Assembly: GCA_035697545.1 (NCBI GenBank)
Contig: DASSCT010000034.1
Coordinates: 1-15,711 of the forward strand
Source: JACDAN01 sp035697545
GTDB taxonomy: Bacteria; Actinomycetota; Thermoleophilia; Gaiellales; Gaiellaceae
DNA: 15,711 nucleotides
Direction: 5' to 3'
Shown here: piece by piece, positions 1-6,388 of the stretch
Layout: the number at the start of each line of letters is the position of its first letter
Numbering within the stretch: the first letter of the stretch is position 1
Translations under genes and position numbers: made by a program
The notes under the pieces: model-generated
What the model saw: only the letters and a program-made list of their open reading frames with translations
What the model was told of the DNA's origin: nothing
Databases searched by the model: none

Positions 1-765
1 TACGCGAACTGGGAGCTCCTTCGCGCGGGTGGCGTGGATCTCGTTCCGCGGCGGGGCCTCGTCGAGTCCCTGCGAGCGGTCAAGGATGGCGAGGAGCTGG
101 ACGCGATCCGGCGCGCGACCGAGGTCACGAATCGGACGTACGAGCGGCTGGCCGGGGAGCCGTTTGCCGGGCGGACGGAGAAGGATCTCGCATGGCGGAT
201 GGAGCAGCTCTTCCACGAGGAGGGCGGGGACGGGCTCGCGTTTCCGATCGACATCGCGTCGGGGCCGACCGCGGCCAGCCCGCATGCCGTGTCGGGCGAT
301 CGCGTCGTGCAAGAGGGCGATCTGGTGGTCGTCGACGCAGGCGCCGTCGTCGGCGGCTACTGCTCGGACTGCACGCGCACGTATGGAGTCGGCGAGGTCT
401 CGGACTCGCTGCGGGAGACGTACGAGGTCGTCCGGCGGGGCCAGCGGGCGGGTCTCGACGCGGTGCGCGCGGGGGCGTCCGGGCGAGATGCCGACGCAGC
501 GGCACGCGCCGTGATCGCCGACGCGGGGTACGGCGAGAACTTCGGCCACGGGCTGGGCCACGGGGTCGGCCTACTCGTCCACGAAGCGCCGGTGCTGCGG
601 CCGGAGTCGGAGGACGTCTTGGCCGCGGGCAACGTCGTCACGGTCGAGCCGGGGATCTACCTGAGCGGCATTGGGGGAGTTCGAATCGAAGACCTGGTGG
701 TCGTCACCGAGGACGGCTGCGATGTCCTGACGTCGTTCCCGAAAGACCTGATCTCGGTTCGCTAG
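1..765 (+). CDS. pepQ: M24 family Xaa-Pro peptidase (PepQ/PepP-like), 5'-truncated by the window
   Basis: A metallopeptidase of the prolidase / aminopeptidase P family, predicted to cleave peptides with proline next to the scissile bond in the cytoplasm. The reading frame is open from base 1, so the N-terminal creatinase-like domain lies outside the window and the GTG at 34 need not be the true start. The pita-bread catalytic domain is complete. The five expected metal ligands are visible: Asp (codon 334) in VVDAGA, Asp (367) in SDCTRTY, His (547) in GHGLGHGVG, Glu (646) in TVEPGIY and Glu (688) in GVRIED; a second conserved His lies in LLVHEAP. It stops 12 bp before efp, a neighbour pairing common in Gram-positive bacteria. 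Prolidase and aminopeptidase P cannot be separated without the N-terminus, so the symbol is by position and family. Confidence 0.9.
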   Translation, partial: YANWELLRAGGVDLVPRRGLVESLRAVKDGEELDAIRRATEVTNRTYERLAGEPFAGRTEKDLAWRMEQLFHEEGGDGLAFPIDIASGPTAASPHAVSGDRVVQEGDLVVVDAGAVVGGYCSDCTRTYGVGEVSDSLRETYEVVRRGQRAGLDAVRAGASGRDADAAARAVIADAGYGENFGHGLGHGVGLLVHEAPVLRPESEDVLAAGNVVTVEPGIYLSGIGGVRIEDLVVVTEDGCDVLTSFPKDLISVR

Positions 766-768
766 ATT
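763..768 (+). promoter_or_regulatory. possible -10 element (TAGATT) for efp, using the upstream stop codon
   Basis: TAGATT begins with the TAG stop of the peptidase gene and ends 9 nt before the GTG of efp. It fits a TAnnnT -10, and there is no Shine-Dalgarno in the 12-nt gap, so a nearly leaderless efp transcript is possible. The spacing is longer than the 7 nt seen at other genes here and part of the match is supplied by the stop codon, so chance is a real alternative. Confidence 0.25.
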
Positions 769-777
769 GGCGCCGCC

Positions 778-1344
778 GTGGCGGAGACCGTCAGCACGAA
801 CCAGTTCAAGAACGGGATGCACATCGAGCTCGACAGCTCGGTCTGGCGCATCGTCGAGTTCCAGCACGTGAAGCCCGGAAAGGGTGGCGCGTTTGTCCGA
901 ACGAAGCTCAAGAACCTCGACTCGGGCGCCGTGGTCGACAAGACCTTCCGCGCCGGGGAGAAGTTCCCCCGCGTACACACGGAGACGAAGAACGCCCAGT
1001 ACCTCTATGACTCGGGCGACGAGGTCGTGTTCATGGACGAGCAGAGCTATGAGCAGTTCAGCCTGTCCCGTGAGTCCGTTTCCGACGCGCTTGACTACCT
1101 CGAGCCGTCGAGCACCGTGCAGATGCTGACCGTCGACGGACGGCCGTCGGGCGTCCAGATGCCGGCGTCGGTCGAGCTCATGGTCGCGGAGACGGAGCCG
1201 GGCGTCCGGGGCGACACGGTGTCGAACGTCACGAAGCCGGCCAAGCTGGCGACGGGAGCCGTCGTCCAAGTGCCGCTCTTCGTGAACCAGGGCGACCGGA
1301 TCAAGGTCGATCCCCGCGAAGGCCGCTACATCTCTCGGGCCTGA
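778..1344 (+). CDS. efp: elongation factor P
   Basis: EF-P binds the ribosome between the P and E sites and relieves stalling at consecutive prolines. The 188-residue protein has the family length and three-domain layout: an N-terminal KOW-like domain with the loop KPGKGGAF (tip Lys at residue 35, equivalent to the modified Lys of E. coli EF-P), a central OB domain, and a C-terminal OB domain carrying GDTVSN, KLATGAVVQVPLFV and the signature IKVDPREGRYISR. The GTG start leaves the normal N-terminus (NQFKNGMHIEL); no Shine-Dalgarno is visible. No epmA/epmB or ymfI-type modification gene lies in the window, so whether Lys35 is modified cannot be read from this segment. Usually accB follows efp; here a transposase and a membrane protein intervene. 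Confidence 0.97.
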   Translation: MAETVSTNQFKNGMHIELDSSVWRIVEFQHVKPGKGGAFVRTKLKNLDSGAVVDKTFRAGEKFPRVHTETKNAQYLYDSGDEVVFMDEQSYEQFSLSRESVSDALDYLEPSSTVQMLTVDGRPSGVQMPASVELMVAETEPGVRGDTVSNVTKPAKLATGAVVQVPLFVNQGDRIKVDPREGRYISRA

Positions 1345-1358
1345 CCCTTCGAGCCGTT

Positions 1359-1381
1359 GTCCTCGTGCCTGGCACGGGGAC
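1359..1381 (+). repeat. imperfect palindrome with GTGCCTGGCAC core, upstream copy (REP-like)
   Basis: An inverted repeat with 11-bp arms around a single central T (1370), one T/G mismatch (1363/1377), and the core GTGCCTGGCAC. It matches 20 of 23 positions of the palindrome at 2021-2043 on the other side of the transposase gene. Two of the three differences (1364 with 1376) form a compensatory C-G to G-C swap, and the third changes a C-G pair to T-G, so pairing is kept. This is the expected companion element of a REP-associated transposase. Confidence 0.7.
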
Positions 1382-1450
1382 GTGTCGAGAGAGGCGAACG
1401 AACGAGGAACGAATGTGCGCCGACGCGGCCAGCGCCGTTTCGGGCGGACG

Positions 1451-1456
1451 TACTGT
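1451..1456 (+). promoter_or_regulatory. -10 element TACTGT of the RAYT gene
   Basis: TACTGT lies exactly 7 nt before the ATG at 1464, the spacing repeated at six other genes in this window and expected for a leaderless transcript starting at the start codon. No convincing -35 box was seen. Confidence 0.5.
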
Positions 1457-1463
1457 CGGTGCT

Positions 1464-2015
1464 ATGGCACGACCACACCGCATTCAAGCCTCGGACGCCG
1501 TCTACCACGTGACGACGCGAGGCGTCCGCCGGCTCGAGGTCTACGAGGACAGCGTCGATTACGAGAAGTTCGAAGAGCTGCTAGAGGCGGTCGTGCGCAA
1601 GCGGAGCTGGGCGATCTACGCCTACTGCCAGATGCCGAATCACTACCACCTCTTGTTCAGGACGCCTGAGGCGGACATCTCCGATGGAATGTTCTGGCTG
1701 AACGGGGTCTACGCTCGCTGGTTCAACTCCAGACACAATTACTCGGGCCACCTCTTCGAGGAGCGGTTTTACTCGGAGGTCGTCCGGAGCAACGCTCACC
1801 TGCTGAGTCTGGCCTGCTATATCCCTCTCAATCCCGTCCGAGCCGGGCTGTGTCCGACAGCCGGCGACTGGCCGTGGAGCAGCTATCGGGCAACCGTCGG
1901 GCGCCGGCACGTGAGCTGGCTCAGCACGGACTGGCTGCTGGAGCAGTTCGGCAATGAGCGCGCGTTGGCCACGATCGAGTACGAGCGGTTCGTTGGCAGC
2001 CGGATGGCCGCTTAG
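1464..2015 (+). CDS. REP-associated tyrosine transposase (RAYT, Y1_Tnp/IS200-like domain)
   Basis: A single-domain HUH transposase of 183 residues, predicted to nick single-stranded DNA at hairpin (REP) elements. It opens with MARPHRIQASDAVYHVTTRG, the usual RAYT N-terminus. The HUH metal motif is His60-Tyr61-His62 in MPNHYHLLF. The likely nucleophile is Tyr119 in CYIPLNPVRAGL, just after the conserved GHLFEERF region. The frame extends upstream to a GTG at 1365, but that start lies inside the palindrome and adds residues unlike the family; the ATG at 1464 gives the standard N-terminus and has a -10 at 7 nt. The gene sits between two related GTGCCTGGCAC palindromes and its stop codon touches the downstream one. 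All motifs are intact. RAYTs are usually single-copy domesticated genes rather than active insertion sequences, and no target duplication was seen. Confidence 0.9.
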   Translation: MARPHRIQASDAVYHVTTRGVRRLEVYEDSVDYEKFEELLEAVVRKRSWAIYAYCQMPNHYHLLFRTPEADISDGMFWLNGVYARWFNSRHNYSGHLFEERFYSEVVRSNAHLLSLACYIPLNPVRAGLCPTAGDWPWSSYRATVGRRHVSWLSTDWLLEQFGNERALATIEYERFVGSRMAA

Positions 2016-2049
2016 GCCGGGTCCCGGTGCCTGGCACCGGGACCCGGCC
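2015..2049 (+). repeat. perfect 35-bp palindrome with GTGCCTGGCAC core (REP-like), possible terminator
   Basis: Seventeen base pairs match perfectly on either side of a single central T at 2032; the left arm reads GGCCGGGTCCCGGTGCC and its last G belongs to the transposase stop codon. As RNA or single-stranded DNA it would fold into a very stable hairpin. It shares 20 of 23 central positions with the palindrome at 1359-1381. The likeliest role is a REP element recognised by the adjacent RAYT. It may also end transcription of that gene, although no U-tract follows. Confidence 0.8.
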
Positions 2050-2050
2050 C

Positions 2051-2138
2051 GAGCGGACGGTCTCCGGGTTCAGCGGCCCGGCTCGAGCGGACACGCCCTC
2101 CGGAGCGGACACGCTCGTCAGAGCGGACGGGGCTACGC
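2051..2138 (+). repeat. direct repeats GAGCGGAC, last three in 18-bp tandem
   Basis: The octamer GAGCGGAC occurs at 2051, 2085, 2103 and 2121. The last three copies are spaced exactly 18 bp apart, and two of them share GAGCGGACACGC. A weaker match (CAGCGGCC) lies at 2071. The array ends within the -10 element of the DUF1361 gene, so it may be an operator array, or a decayed tandem duplication left beside the REP element. Confidence 0.6.
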
Positions 2139-2139
2139 T
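2134..2139 (+). promoter_or_regulatory. -10 element TACGCT of the DUF1361 gene
   Basis: TACGCT ends 7 nt before the ATG at 2147, the same spacing as at the other leaderless-type starts in this window. It overlaps the last unit of the GAGCGGAC repeat array. No -35 box is evident. Confidence 0.5.
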
Positions 2140-2146
2140 TTTTCCC

Positions 2147-2824
2147 ATGAGCGACCGCCGCGCGTTCGCACTCTTTTCGCTTGCTCTGGCGTCCGCGCTC
2201 TGCCTCGGAGCCCTGGTCGCGCGCTGGCTTTACACCGACTCGGCCGCCTACGGCTTTATGTCGTGGAACCTCTTTCTCGCCTGGATTCCGTTGATCGCCG
2301 CAGTCGCCGTCTATGACGCCCAGCGGCGCCGTGCCGGCCCCTGGACCCTCCTACCGCTCGCCGCCGTCTGGCTCGTCTTCCTGCCCAACGCGCCGTACCT
2401 TCTGACCGACTTCGTCCACCTGGGATCCCGCGACGACGCGCCCGTCTGGTTCGATATCGTCCTCTTCGGCTCGTTCGCCTGGACAGGAACGCTCCTCGGC
2501 TTCCTCTCGATCTTCGTCATGCAGGGAGTTGTGCGCCGCGCGGCCGGGTCGCTCTGGAGCTGGCTGCTCGTCGGGGCGAGCCTGGCCGCGAGCTCCTTCG
2601 GCATCTACCTCGGACGCTCACTTGGCTGGAACAGCTGGGACGTCGTCGTACAGCCGGGCGCGCTGCTGGAGGACATCTGGGCAAGGCTCGCCGATCCCCT
2701 CGCCTACCCTCGCGGCGTGGGCATGACCCTCGCGCTCACGGCCGTCCTTTCGACCGGATACCTGACGCTCTACGCCTTTGCCCAGCTCGGCGCCGCCGAG
2801 CGGTTCGACACCTCGCGCCGTTAG
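2147..2824 (+). CDS. DUF1361 integral membrane protein
   Basis: A 225-residue protein with about six hydrophobic segments (roughly residues 6-26, 40-56, 68-86, 102-125, 136-156, 192-212). It has the hallmark stretches of DUF1361: WNLFLAWIPL (40-49), WLVFLPNAPYLLTDFVHL (75-92), WFDIVLFGSF and FGIYLGRSLGWNSWDV (151-166). No catalytic function is established for the family; a membrane-bound sensor, transporter or enzyme cannot be told apart from this sequence. The frame reaches back to 2027, inside the palindrome, but the ATG at 2147 gives the natural N-terminus before the first membrane span and has a -10 at 7 nt. Together with the transposase it separates efp from accB, so it may have arrived with that insertion, although its base composition matches its neighbours. 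Confidence 0.88.
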   Translation: MSDRRAFALFSLALASALCLGALVARWLYTDSAAYGFMSWNLFLAWIPLIAAVAVYDAQRRRAGPWTLLPLAAVWLVFLPNAPYLLTDFVHLGSRDDAPVWFDIVLFGSFAWTGTLLGFLSIFVMQGVVRRAAGSLWSWLLVGASLAASSFGIYLGRSLGWNSWDVVVQPGALLEDIWARLADPLAYPRGVGMTLALTAVLSTGYLTLYAFAQLGAAERFDTSRR

Positions 2825-2827
2825 GCT
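2822..2827 (+). promoter_or_regulatory. possible -10 element TAGGCT for the accB-fusion operon
   Basis: TAGGCT starts with the TAG stop of the DUF1361 gene and ends 6 nt before the GTG at 2834. It could make a leaderless transcript for the carboxylase-nusB-ispA operon. The stop codon supplies three of the six bases, so chance is possible. Confidence 0.35.
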
Positions 2828-2833
2828 CGCTTC

Positions 2834-4657
2834 GTGCCCGCCCTGGTCGACACGACCGTCCGCCTGCTGAGCCAGGAACCGCTCGCCGGTCGGCTCTCGA
2901 CAGCGGCGATCCTCGACCTCGCGGAGGTGCTTGACGGAGCCGGATTCGCGGCGCTCGAGGTCTCCGGCGGCGGAGTCTTCGACAGCGCCGTCCGGCGCGG
3001 AGTCGAGTCGCCCTGGGAACGAATCCGCGCGATCCGCGCCCGCACCTCGACGCCTCTGGGAATGGCTCTTCGGGGCCGCTTCCTCGTCGGCTCCCGGCCG
3101 GTTGGAGGCGACTTCGTCCGCCGGTTCGTGATGACGGCCGCCGAGAACGGGATCGACGTCTTCCGCCTCCACGACCCGCTGAACGACGTGTCGAACCTCC
3201 GCGAGGCCGGCGAGGCGATCACCTCGGCCGACCGTGAGTTCGACGCGGGCCTCATCTACAGCCCGGGCCCGACCGGCGAGACCGACACCCTGGTCGAGCA
3301 GGCGAAGAAGCTCCCCGACCTCGGCGCTGCGCGCATCCTCCTCCACGACCCCTCCGGGTCGCTCGAGCCACACCACTCGTACGAGCTCGTCGCCGCGCTC
3401 GCGGAGACCAGCGGGCTCCCCGTTGGGATCTATTGCCAGGGCTCGGGCGGAAGCGCCCTCGCGGCGGCGCTCGAAGCCGCGCGCGCTGGCGCCGACCGGA
3501 TCGCCTGCACCACGTATCCCGTCGCGCTGATCCTCCACCGAGTCGCGGGCGAAGGGCTGGCCGGCGCATTGCGCGGACAGGGGCTCGACGCCGGGATCGA
3601 CGTCGCGGCCGTCTGGAGGGCAACGCAGCTCGTCGACGAGCACATCGGCGACGAGCCGGTGACGCCGCTTGCGACACGCGTCGCAGTGAGGGCTGCGGCC
3701 CACAACCTGCCGGCGGGCCTCGTTGCCGCGCTGGACGGGCACCTCCGGACGCAGGGCGCCGGGGATCGCCTCGACGAGGTGCTCGGCGAGCTGGAGCGCA
3801 TCAGGGCGGAGGCCGGCTGGCCCCCGCTCGCTGCGCCGATCGGCCAGATCCTGGGCAGCCAGGCGTTGATTCACGTGCTCTCGGCTAGTCGTTACCAGGT
3901 CGTTGTAGACGAGCTCCGCGCGCTGTATCGCGGAGACTTCGGCTCCACGCCCGCGGAGCTCGACCCCACGGCCCGCCGCGCCATCGAGCTGATCTCGGAC
4001 GGCGAGGTGGAACAGCAGACGGCGGCGGACATCGACCAGATCAGAGACGAGGCCCGCGGCCTGGCTGCGAGCGACGAAGAGCTCCTCCTGCTTGCGCTCT
4101 TCGGCGATGAGGCCGAAGCGCTGCTGCACGCCGTGCGCGGCCGCGCGAGCGGCGAGGAAGACCTCGTCGGCGGAGGAGTCGACCAGAGCCGCGCGGAGCG
4201 GATCCGCGAGCTCGTTCGGATCGTCCAGGAGAGCGGTGTCGCCGAGATCGCGGTCGAGGAGGCCGGGATGCGAGTCTCGATCCGCCGGCGCGAGGAGCCA
4301 GAAGCGGGCGTCGCGCCCGCTCCGGCCCCGGCCTCGCCGGCACCGACCGACGTCGCGCCGACGCAGCCGGCCGAGGAGGTGTCGACCGACGGGCTCGTCC
4401 GGGTCGAGGCGCCGATGGTCGGGACCTTCTACCGCGCACCGTCTCCGGGCGCGCCTGCCTTCGTCGAGGAAGGCGCGCCGGTCGCGTCCGGCCAGACGCT
4501 CTGCATCCTCGAGGCGATGAAGCTGATGAACGAGATCAAGGCGGAGCTCGACGGCATCGTCAGGCACATCCACGTCGCCAACGGCGACCCGGTCGAGTTC
4601 GGCCAGCTTCTCTTCGAGATCGAGCCGGCGCTCGGCCGGCCACTCGATGCGATTTAA
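2834..4657 (+). CDS. accB: biotin carboxyl carrier protein fused to an OadA/PycB-like carboxyltransferase with lost metal site
   Basis: A 607-residue fusion. Residues 1-280 align end to end with the carboxyltransferase barrel of oxaloacetate decarboxylase alpha / transcarboxylase 5S (FDSAVRRGVESPWERIR, NGIDVFRLHDPLND). Residues 290-435 match the PYC_OADA domain (GQILGSQALIHVLSASRY, YRGDFGSTP). Residues 453-486 are the AccB N-terminal signature (IRELVRIVQESGVAEIAVEE), followed by an Ala/Pro linker and the biotinyl domain at 521-597, with APMVGTFYRAPSPG and biotin-accepting Lys563 in EAMKLMNEI. The carboxyltransferase site looks dead: the ligands of transcarboxylase 5S (Asp23, carbamylated Lys184, His215, His217) align with Leu11, His171, Tyr200 and Gln202. 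The carrier domain is AccB-like and accC overlaps it by 11 nt, so a role as carrier for acetyl-CoA or another acyl-CoA carboxylase is likely. No catalytic carboxyltransferase gene is in the window. The GTG start is 9 nt after the previous stop, without a Shine-Dalgarno. Confidence 0.88.
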   Translation: MPALVDTTVRLLSQEPLAGRLSTAAILDLAEVLDGAGFAALEVSGGGVFDSAVRRGVESPWERIRAIRARTSTPLGMALRGRFLVGSRPVGGDFVRRFVMTAAENGIDVFRLHDPLNDVSNLREAGEAITSADREFDAGLIYSPGPTGETDTLVEQAKKLPDLGAARILLHDPSGSLEPHHSYELVAALAETSGLPVGIYCQGSGGSALAAALEAARAGADRIACTTYPVALILHRVAGEGLAGALRGQGLDAGIDVAAVWRATQLVDEHIGDEPVTPLATRVAVRAAAHNLPAGLVAALDGHLRTQGAGDRLDEVLGELERIRAEAGWPPLAAPIGQILGSQALIHVLSASRYQVVVDELRALYRGDFGSTPAELDPTARRAIELISDGEVEQQTAADIDQIRDEARGLAASDEELLLLALFGDEAEALLHAVRGRASGEEDLVGGGVDQSRAERIRELVRIVQESGVAEIAVEEAGMRVSIRRREEPEAGVAPAPAPASPAPTDVAPTQPAEEVSTDGLVRVEAPMVGTFYRAPSPGAPAFVEEGAPVASGQTLCILEAMKLMNEIKAELDGIVRHIHVANGDPVEFGQLLFEIEPALGRPLDAI

Positions 4658-6011
4658 CCGAGTGCTGATCGCAAACCGCGGCGAGGTCGCGGTGCGCGTG
4701 ATCCGGGCCCTGCACGAGCTGGACATCGAGGCGGTCGCGGTCTACTCCACCGTCGACCGCGACTCGCTCCACGTGCGTCTGGCCGACCGCGCCGTCTGCA
4801 TCGGGCCCGCGCCGGCTTCCGAGAGCTACCTGCGGATCCCGTCGATCATTGCCGCAGGTGTGACCACCGGCTGCCAAGCGGTGCACCCGGGCTGGGGCTT
4901 CCTCGCGGAGAGCCCGGCCTTCGCCCAGGCCTGCGCCGAGAACGACCTGATCTTCGTCGGCCCGTCCCCCGAGGTCATGGCCCGGATGGGGGACAAGGCA
5001 TCCGCCCGCGAGGAGATGCGCGCCGCAGGGATCCCGGTTGTCCCCGGAACGTCGGCGGTCAGCGCCGCCGAGGCCGCCGACGCCGCGCGCGAGCTCGGGT
5101 TCCCGGTGCTCCTGAAGGCGACGGCGGGTGGCGGCGGGAAGGGGATGCGACTTGTTCCGGCGCCCGAACAGCTCGAACGGGCCTTCACGACGGCGGCGTC
5201 CGAGGCGGAGGCTGCATTCGGCGACGGGAGGCTCTATCTGGAGAAGGTGATCGTGCCGGCTCGGCACGTGGAGATCCAGGTGCTCGGCGACGCGCACGGA
5301 AACGTCCTCACCCTGGGTGAGCGCGAGTGCTCGATTCAGCGCCGCCATCAGAAGCTAATCGAAGAGTCGCCGTCGCCCGCCCTCACCTCGGAACGCCGAG
5401 AGGAGATGGAGTCAACCGCCGAGCGGGCTGCCACAGTGATCGGCTACCAGAACGCCGGCACCTTCGAGTTCCTGCTCGGCCCCGACGGCTCCTTCTACTT
5501 CATCGAGCTGAACGCGCGGCTCCAGGTCGAGCATCCGGTGAGCGAGCTCGTGACGGGCATCGACCTCGTCCACGAGCAGCTGCGCGTCGCCGCCGGTGAG
5601 CCGCTCGAGCTGACCGGAAGGGCGCCGCGCCGCGGGCATGCGATCGAGGTGCGGGTGAACGCGGAGGATCCGGCGCGCGACTTCCTCCCGATGCCTGGGC
5701 GCGTGGAGCGGTTCCGGCCGCCGTCAGGCCCCGGTGTCCGCGTCGACACGCACATCGAGGAGGGATCGGTCGTTCCGCCGCACTACGACTCGCTCCTGGC
5801 GAAGCTCGTCGTCTGGGCGTCTGACCGCGAACACGCGCTCGCCCGCTGTCTGCGCGCGCTCAACGAGTTCGAGGTCATCGGACTGCCGACGACGATCGGC
5901 GCAGCAGCGCAGGTGATCCGCTCCGAGGGCTTCGCGCGCGGCGACTACTCGACGAGCTACCTCGAAGACGTCGCCGACGCCTTGCCGGCGCTCGCGGAGG
6001 CTGAAGCGTGA
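4647..6011 (+). CDS. accC: biotin carboxylase (acetyl-CoA carboxylase subunit)
   Basis: Carboxylates the biotin on the carrier protein using ATP and bicarbonate. The 454-residue length is normal. In order: N-terminal domain (VLIANRGEVAVRVIRA, HPGWGFLAE), ATP-grasp domain with Lys117 in MGDK, Lys157 and the glycine loop GGGGKGM (161-167), His207 in ARHVEIQVLG, Lys236 in RRHQK, metal-binding Glu274 and Glu287, and catalytic Arg291 / Glu295 in NARLQVEHP, then a complete C-terminal domain. All active-site residues known from E. coli AccC are present, in contrast to the degenerate partner domain upstream. The ATG overlaps the end of the accB fusion by 11 nt and its TGA overlaps the GTG of nusB, so translation is probably coupled. 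It could serve acetyl- or propionyl-CoA carboxylation. Confidence 0.96.
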   Translation: MRFNRVLIANRGEVAVRVIRALHELDIEAVAVYSTVDRDSLHVRLADRAVCIGPAPASESYLRIPSIIAAGVTTGCQAVHPGWGFLAESPAFAQACAENDLIFVGPSPEVMARMGDKASAREEMRAAGIPVVPGTSAVSAAEAADAARELGFPVLLKATAGGGGKGMRLVPAPEQLERAFTTAASEAEAAFGDGRLYLEKVIVPARHVEIQVLGDAHGNVLTLGERECSIQRRHQKLIEESPSPALTSERREEMESTAERAATVIGYQNAGTFEFLLGPDGSFYFIELNARLQVEHPVSELVTGIDLVHEQLRVAAGEPLELTGRAPRRGHAIEVRVNAEDPARDFLPMPGRVERFRPPSGPGVRVDTHIEEGSVVPPHYDSLLAKLVVWASDREHALARCLRALNEFEVIGLPTTIGAAAQVIRSEGFARGDYSTSYLEDVADALPALAEAEA

Positions 6012-6388
6012 CGAGCCGCCGAGAAGCCAGGCGCGCGGCGCTCTTCATGCTGTTCCAGTGGGACGTGACCGGCAGGCCGCTGGGGTCGACCTACGAGGGG
6101 GAGGTCGACGAGTTCGCGCGGGAGACGGCGGAGGGCGTCGCCGAGCGTGCCGAGGAGCTAGACCGCCGGATCGACGAAGCGACCGTCGACTGGCCGGCGA
6201 ACCGCCTCGGCGCGCTCGAGCGGAATGTCCTTCGGATCGGCATCTACGAGCTGGACAAGGGCGAGGTTCCTCCGGAGGTCGCGATCAACGAGGCCGTGCG
6301 GCTCGCGAAGCGCTATGCCTCCGACGAAGCTGGCAAGCTCGTGAACGGGATCCTGGGACGGATCGCGCGGGAGACGGCGAGGCCGTGA
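6008..6388 (+). CDS. nusB: transcription antitermination factor NusB
   Basis: A 126-residue all-helical protein that, with NusE/S10, binds boxA RNA and supports antitermination in rRNA operons. It has the family N-terminus (TSRREARRAALFMLFQWD) and the conserved C-terminal half: LGALERNVLRIGIYEL, PPEVAINEAVRLAKRYASDEAGKLVNGILGRI. The GTG start overlaps the accC stop (GTGA), and its TGA overlaps the GTG of the next gene, placing it firmly in the accB-accC-ispA operon. This association is conserved in Gram-positive bacteria. Confidence 0.95.
   Translation: MTSRREARRAALFMLFQWDVTGRPLGSTYEGEVDEFARETAEGVAERAEELDRRIDEATVDWPANRLGALERNVLRIGIYELDKGEVPPEVAINEAVRLAKRYASDEAGKLVNGILGRIARETARP

Noticed and set aside
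1365..1463. Extended N-terminus of the transposase from GTG 1365
   Set aside because: The start lies inside the REP palindrome and the extra residues do not resemble RAYT proteins; ATG 1464 gives the family N-terminus and has a -10 at 7 nt.
2027..2146. Extended N-terminus of the DUF1361 protein from GTG 2027
   Set aside because: It would translate the palindrome and the GAGCGGAC array; ATG 2147 is placed just before the first membrane span with a promoter at the standard spacing.
2618..4726. A 702-codon open frame on the minus strand opposite the accB fusion
   Set aside because: It mirrors codon bias of a clearly homologous plus-strand gene; its translation is Arg/Asp/Leu-rich with no motif. 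GC-rich coding DNA commonly leaves such antisense frames open.
5252..5268. 7-bp inverted repeat CGTGCCG/CGGCACG with a 3-nt loop inside accC
   Set aside because: It encodes conserved residues near PARHVEI, has a different core from the REP palindromes and is short enough to occur by chance in GC-rich coding DNA.
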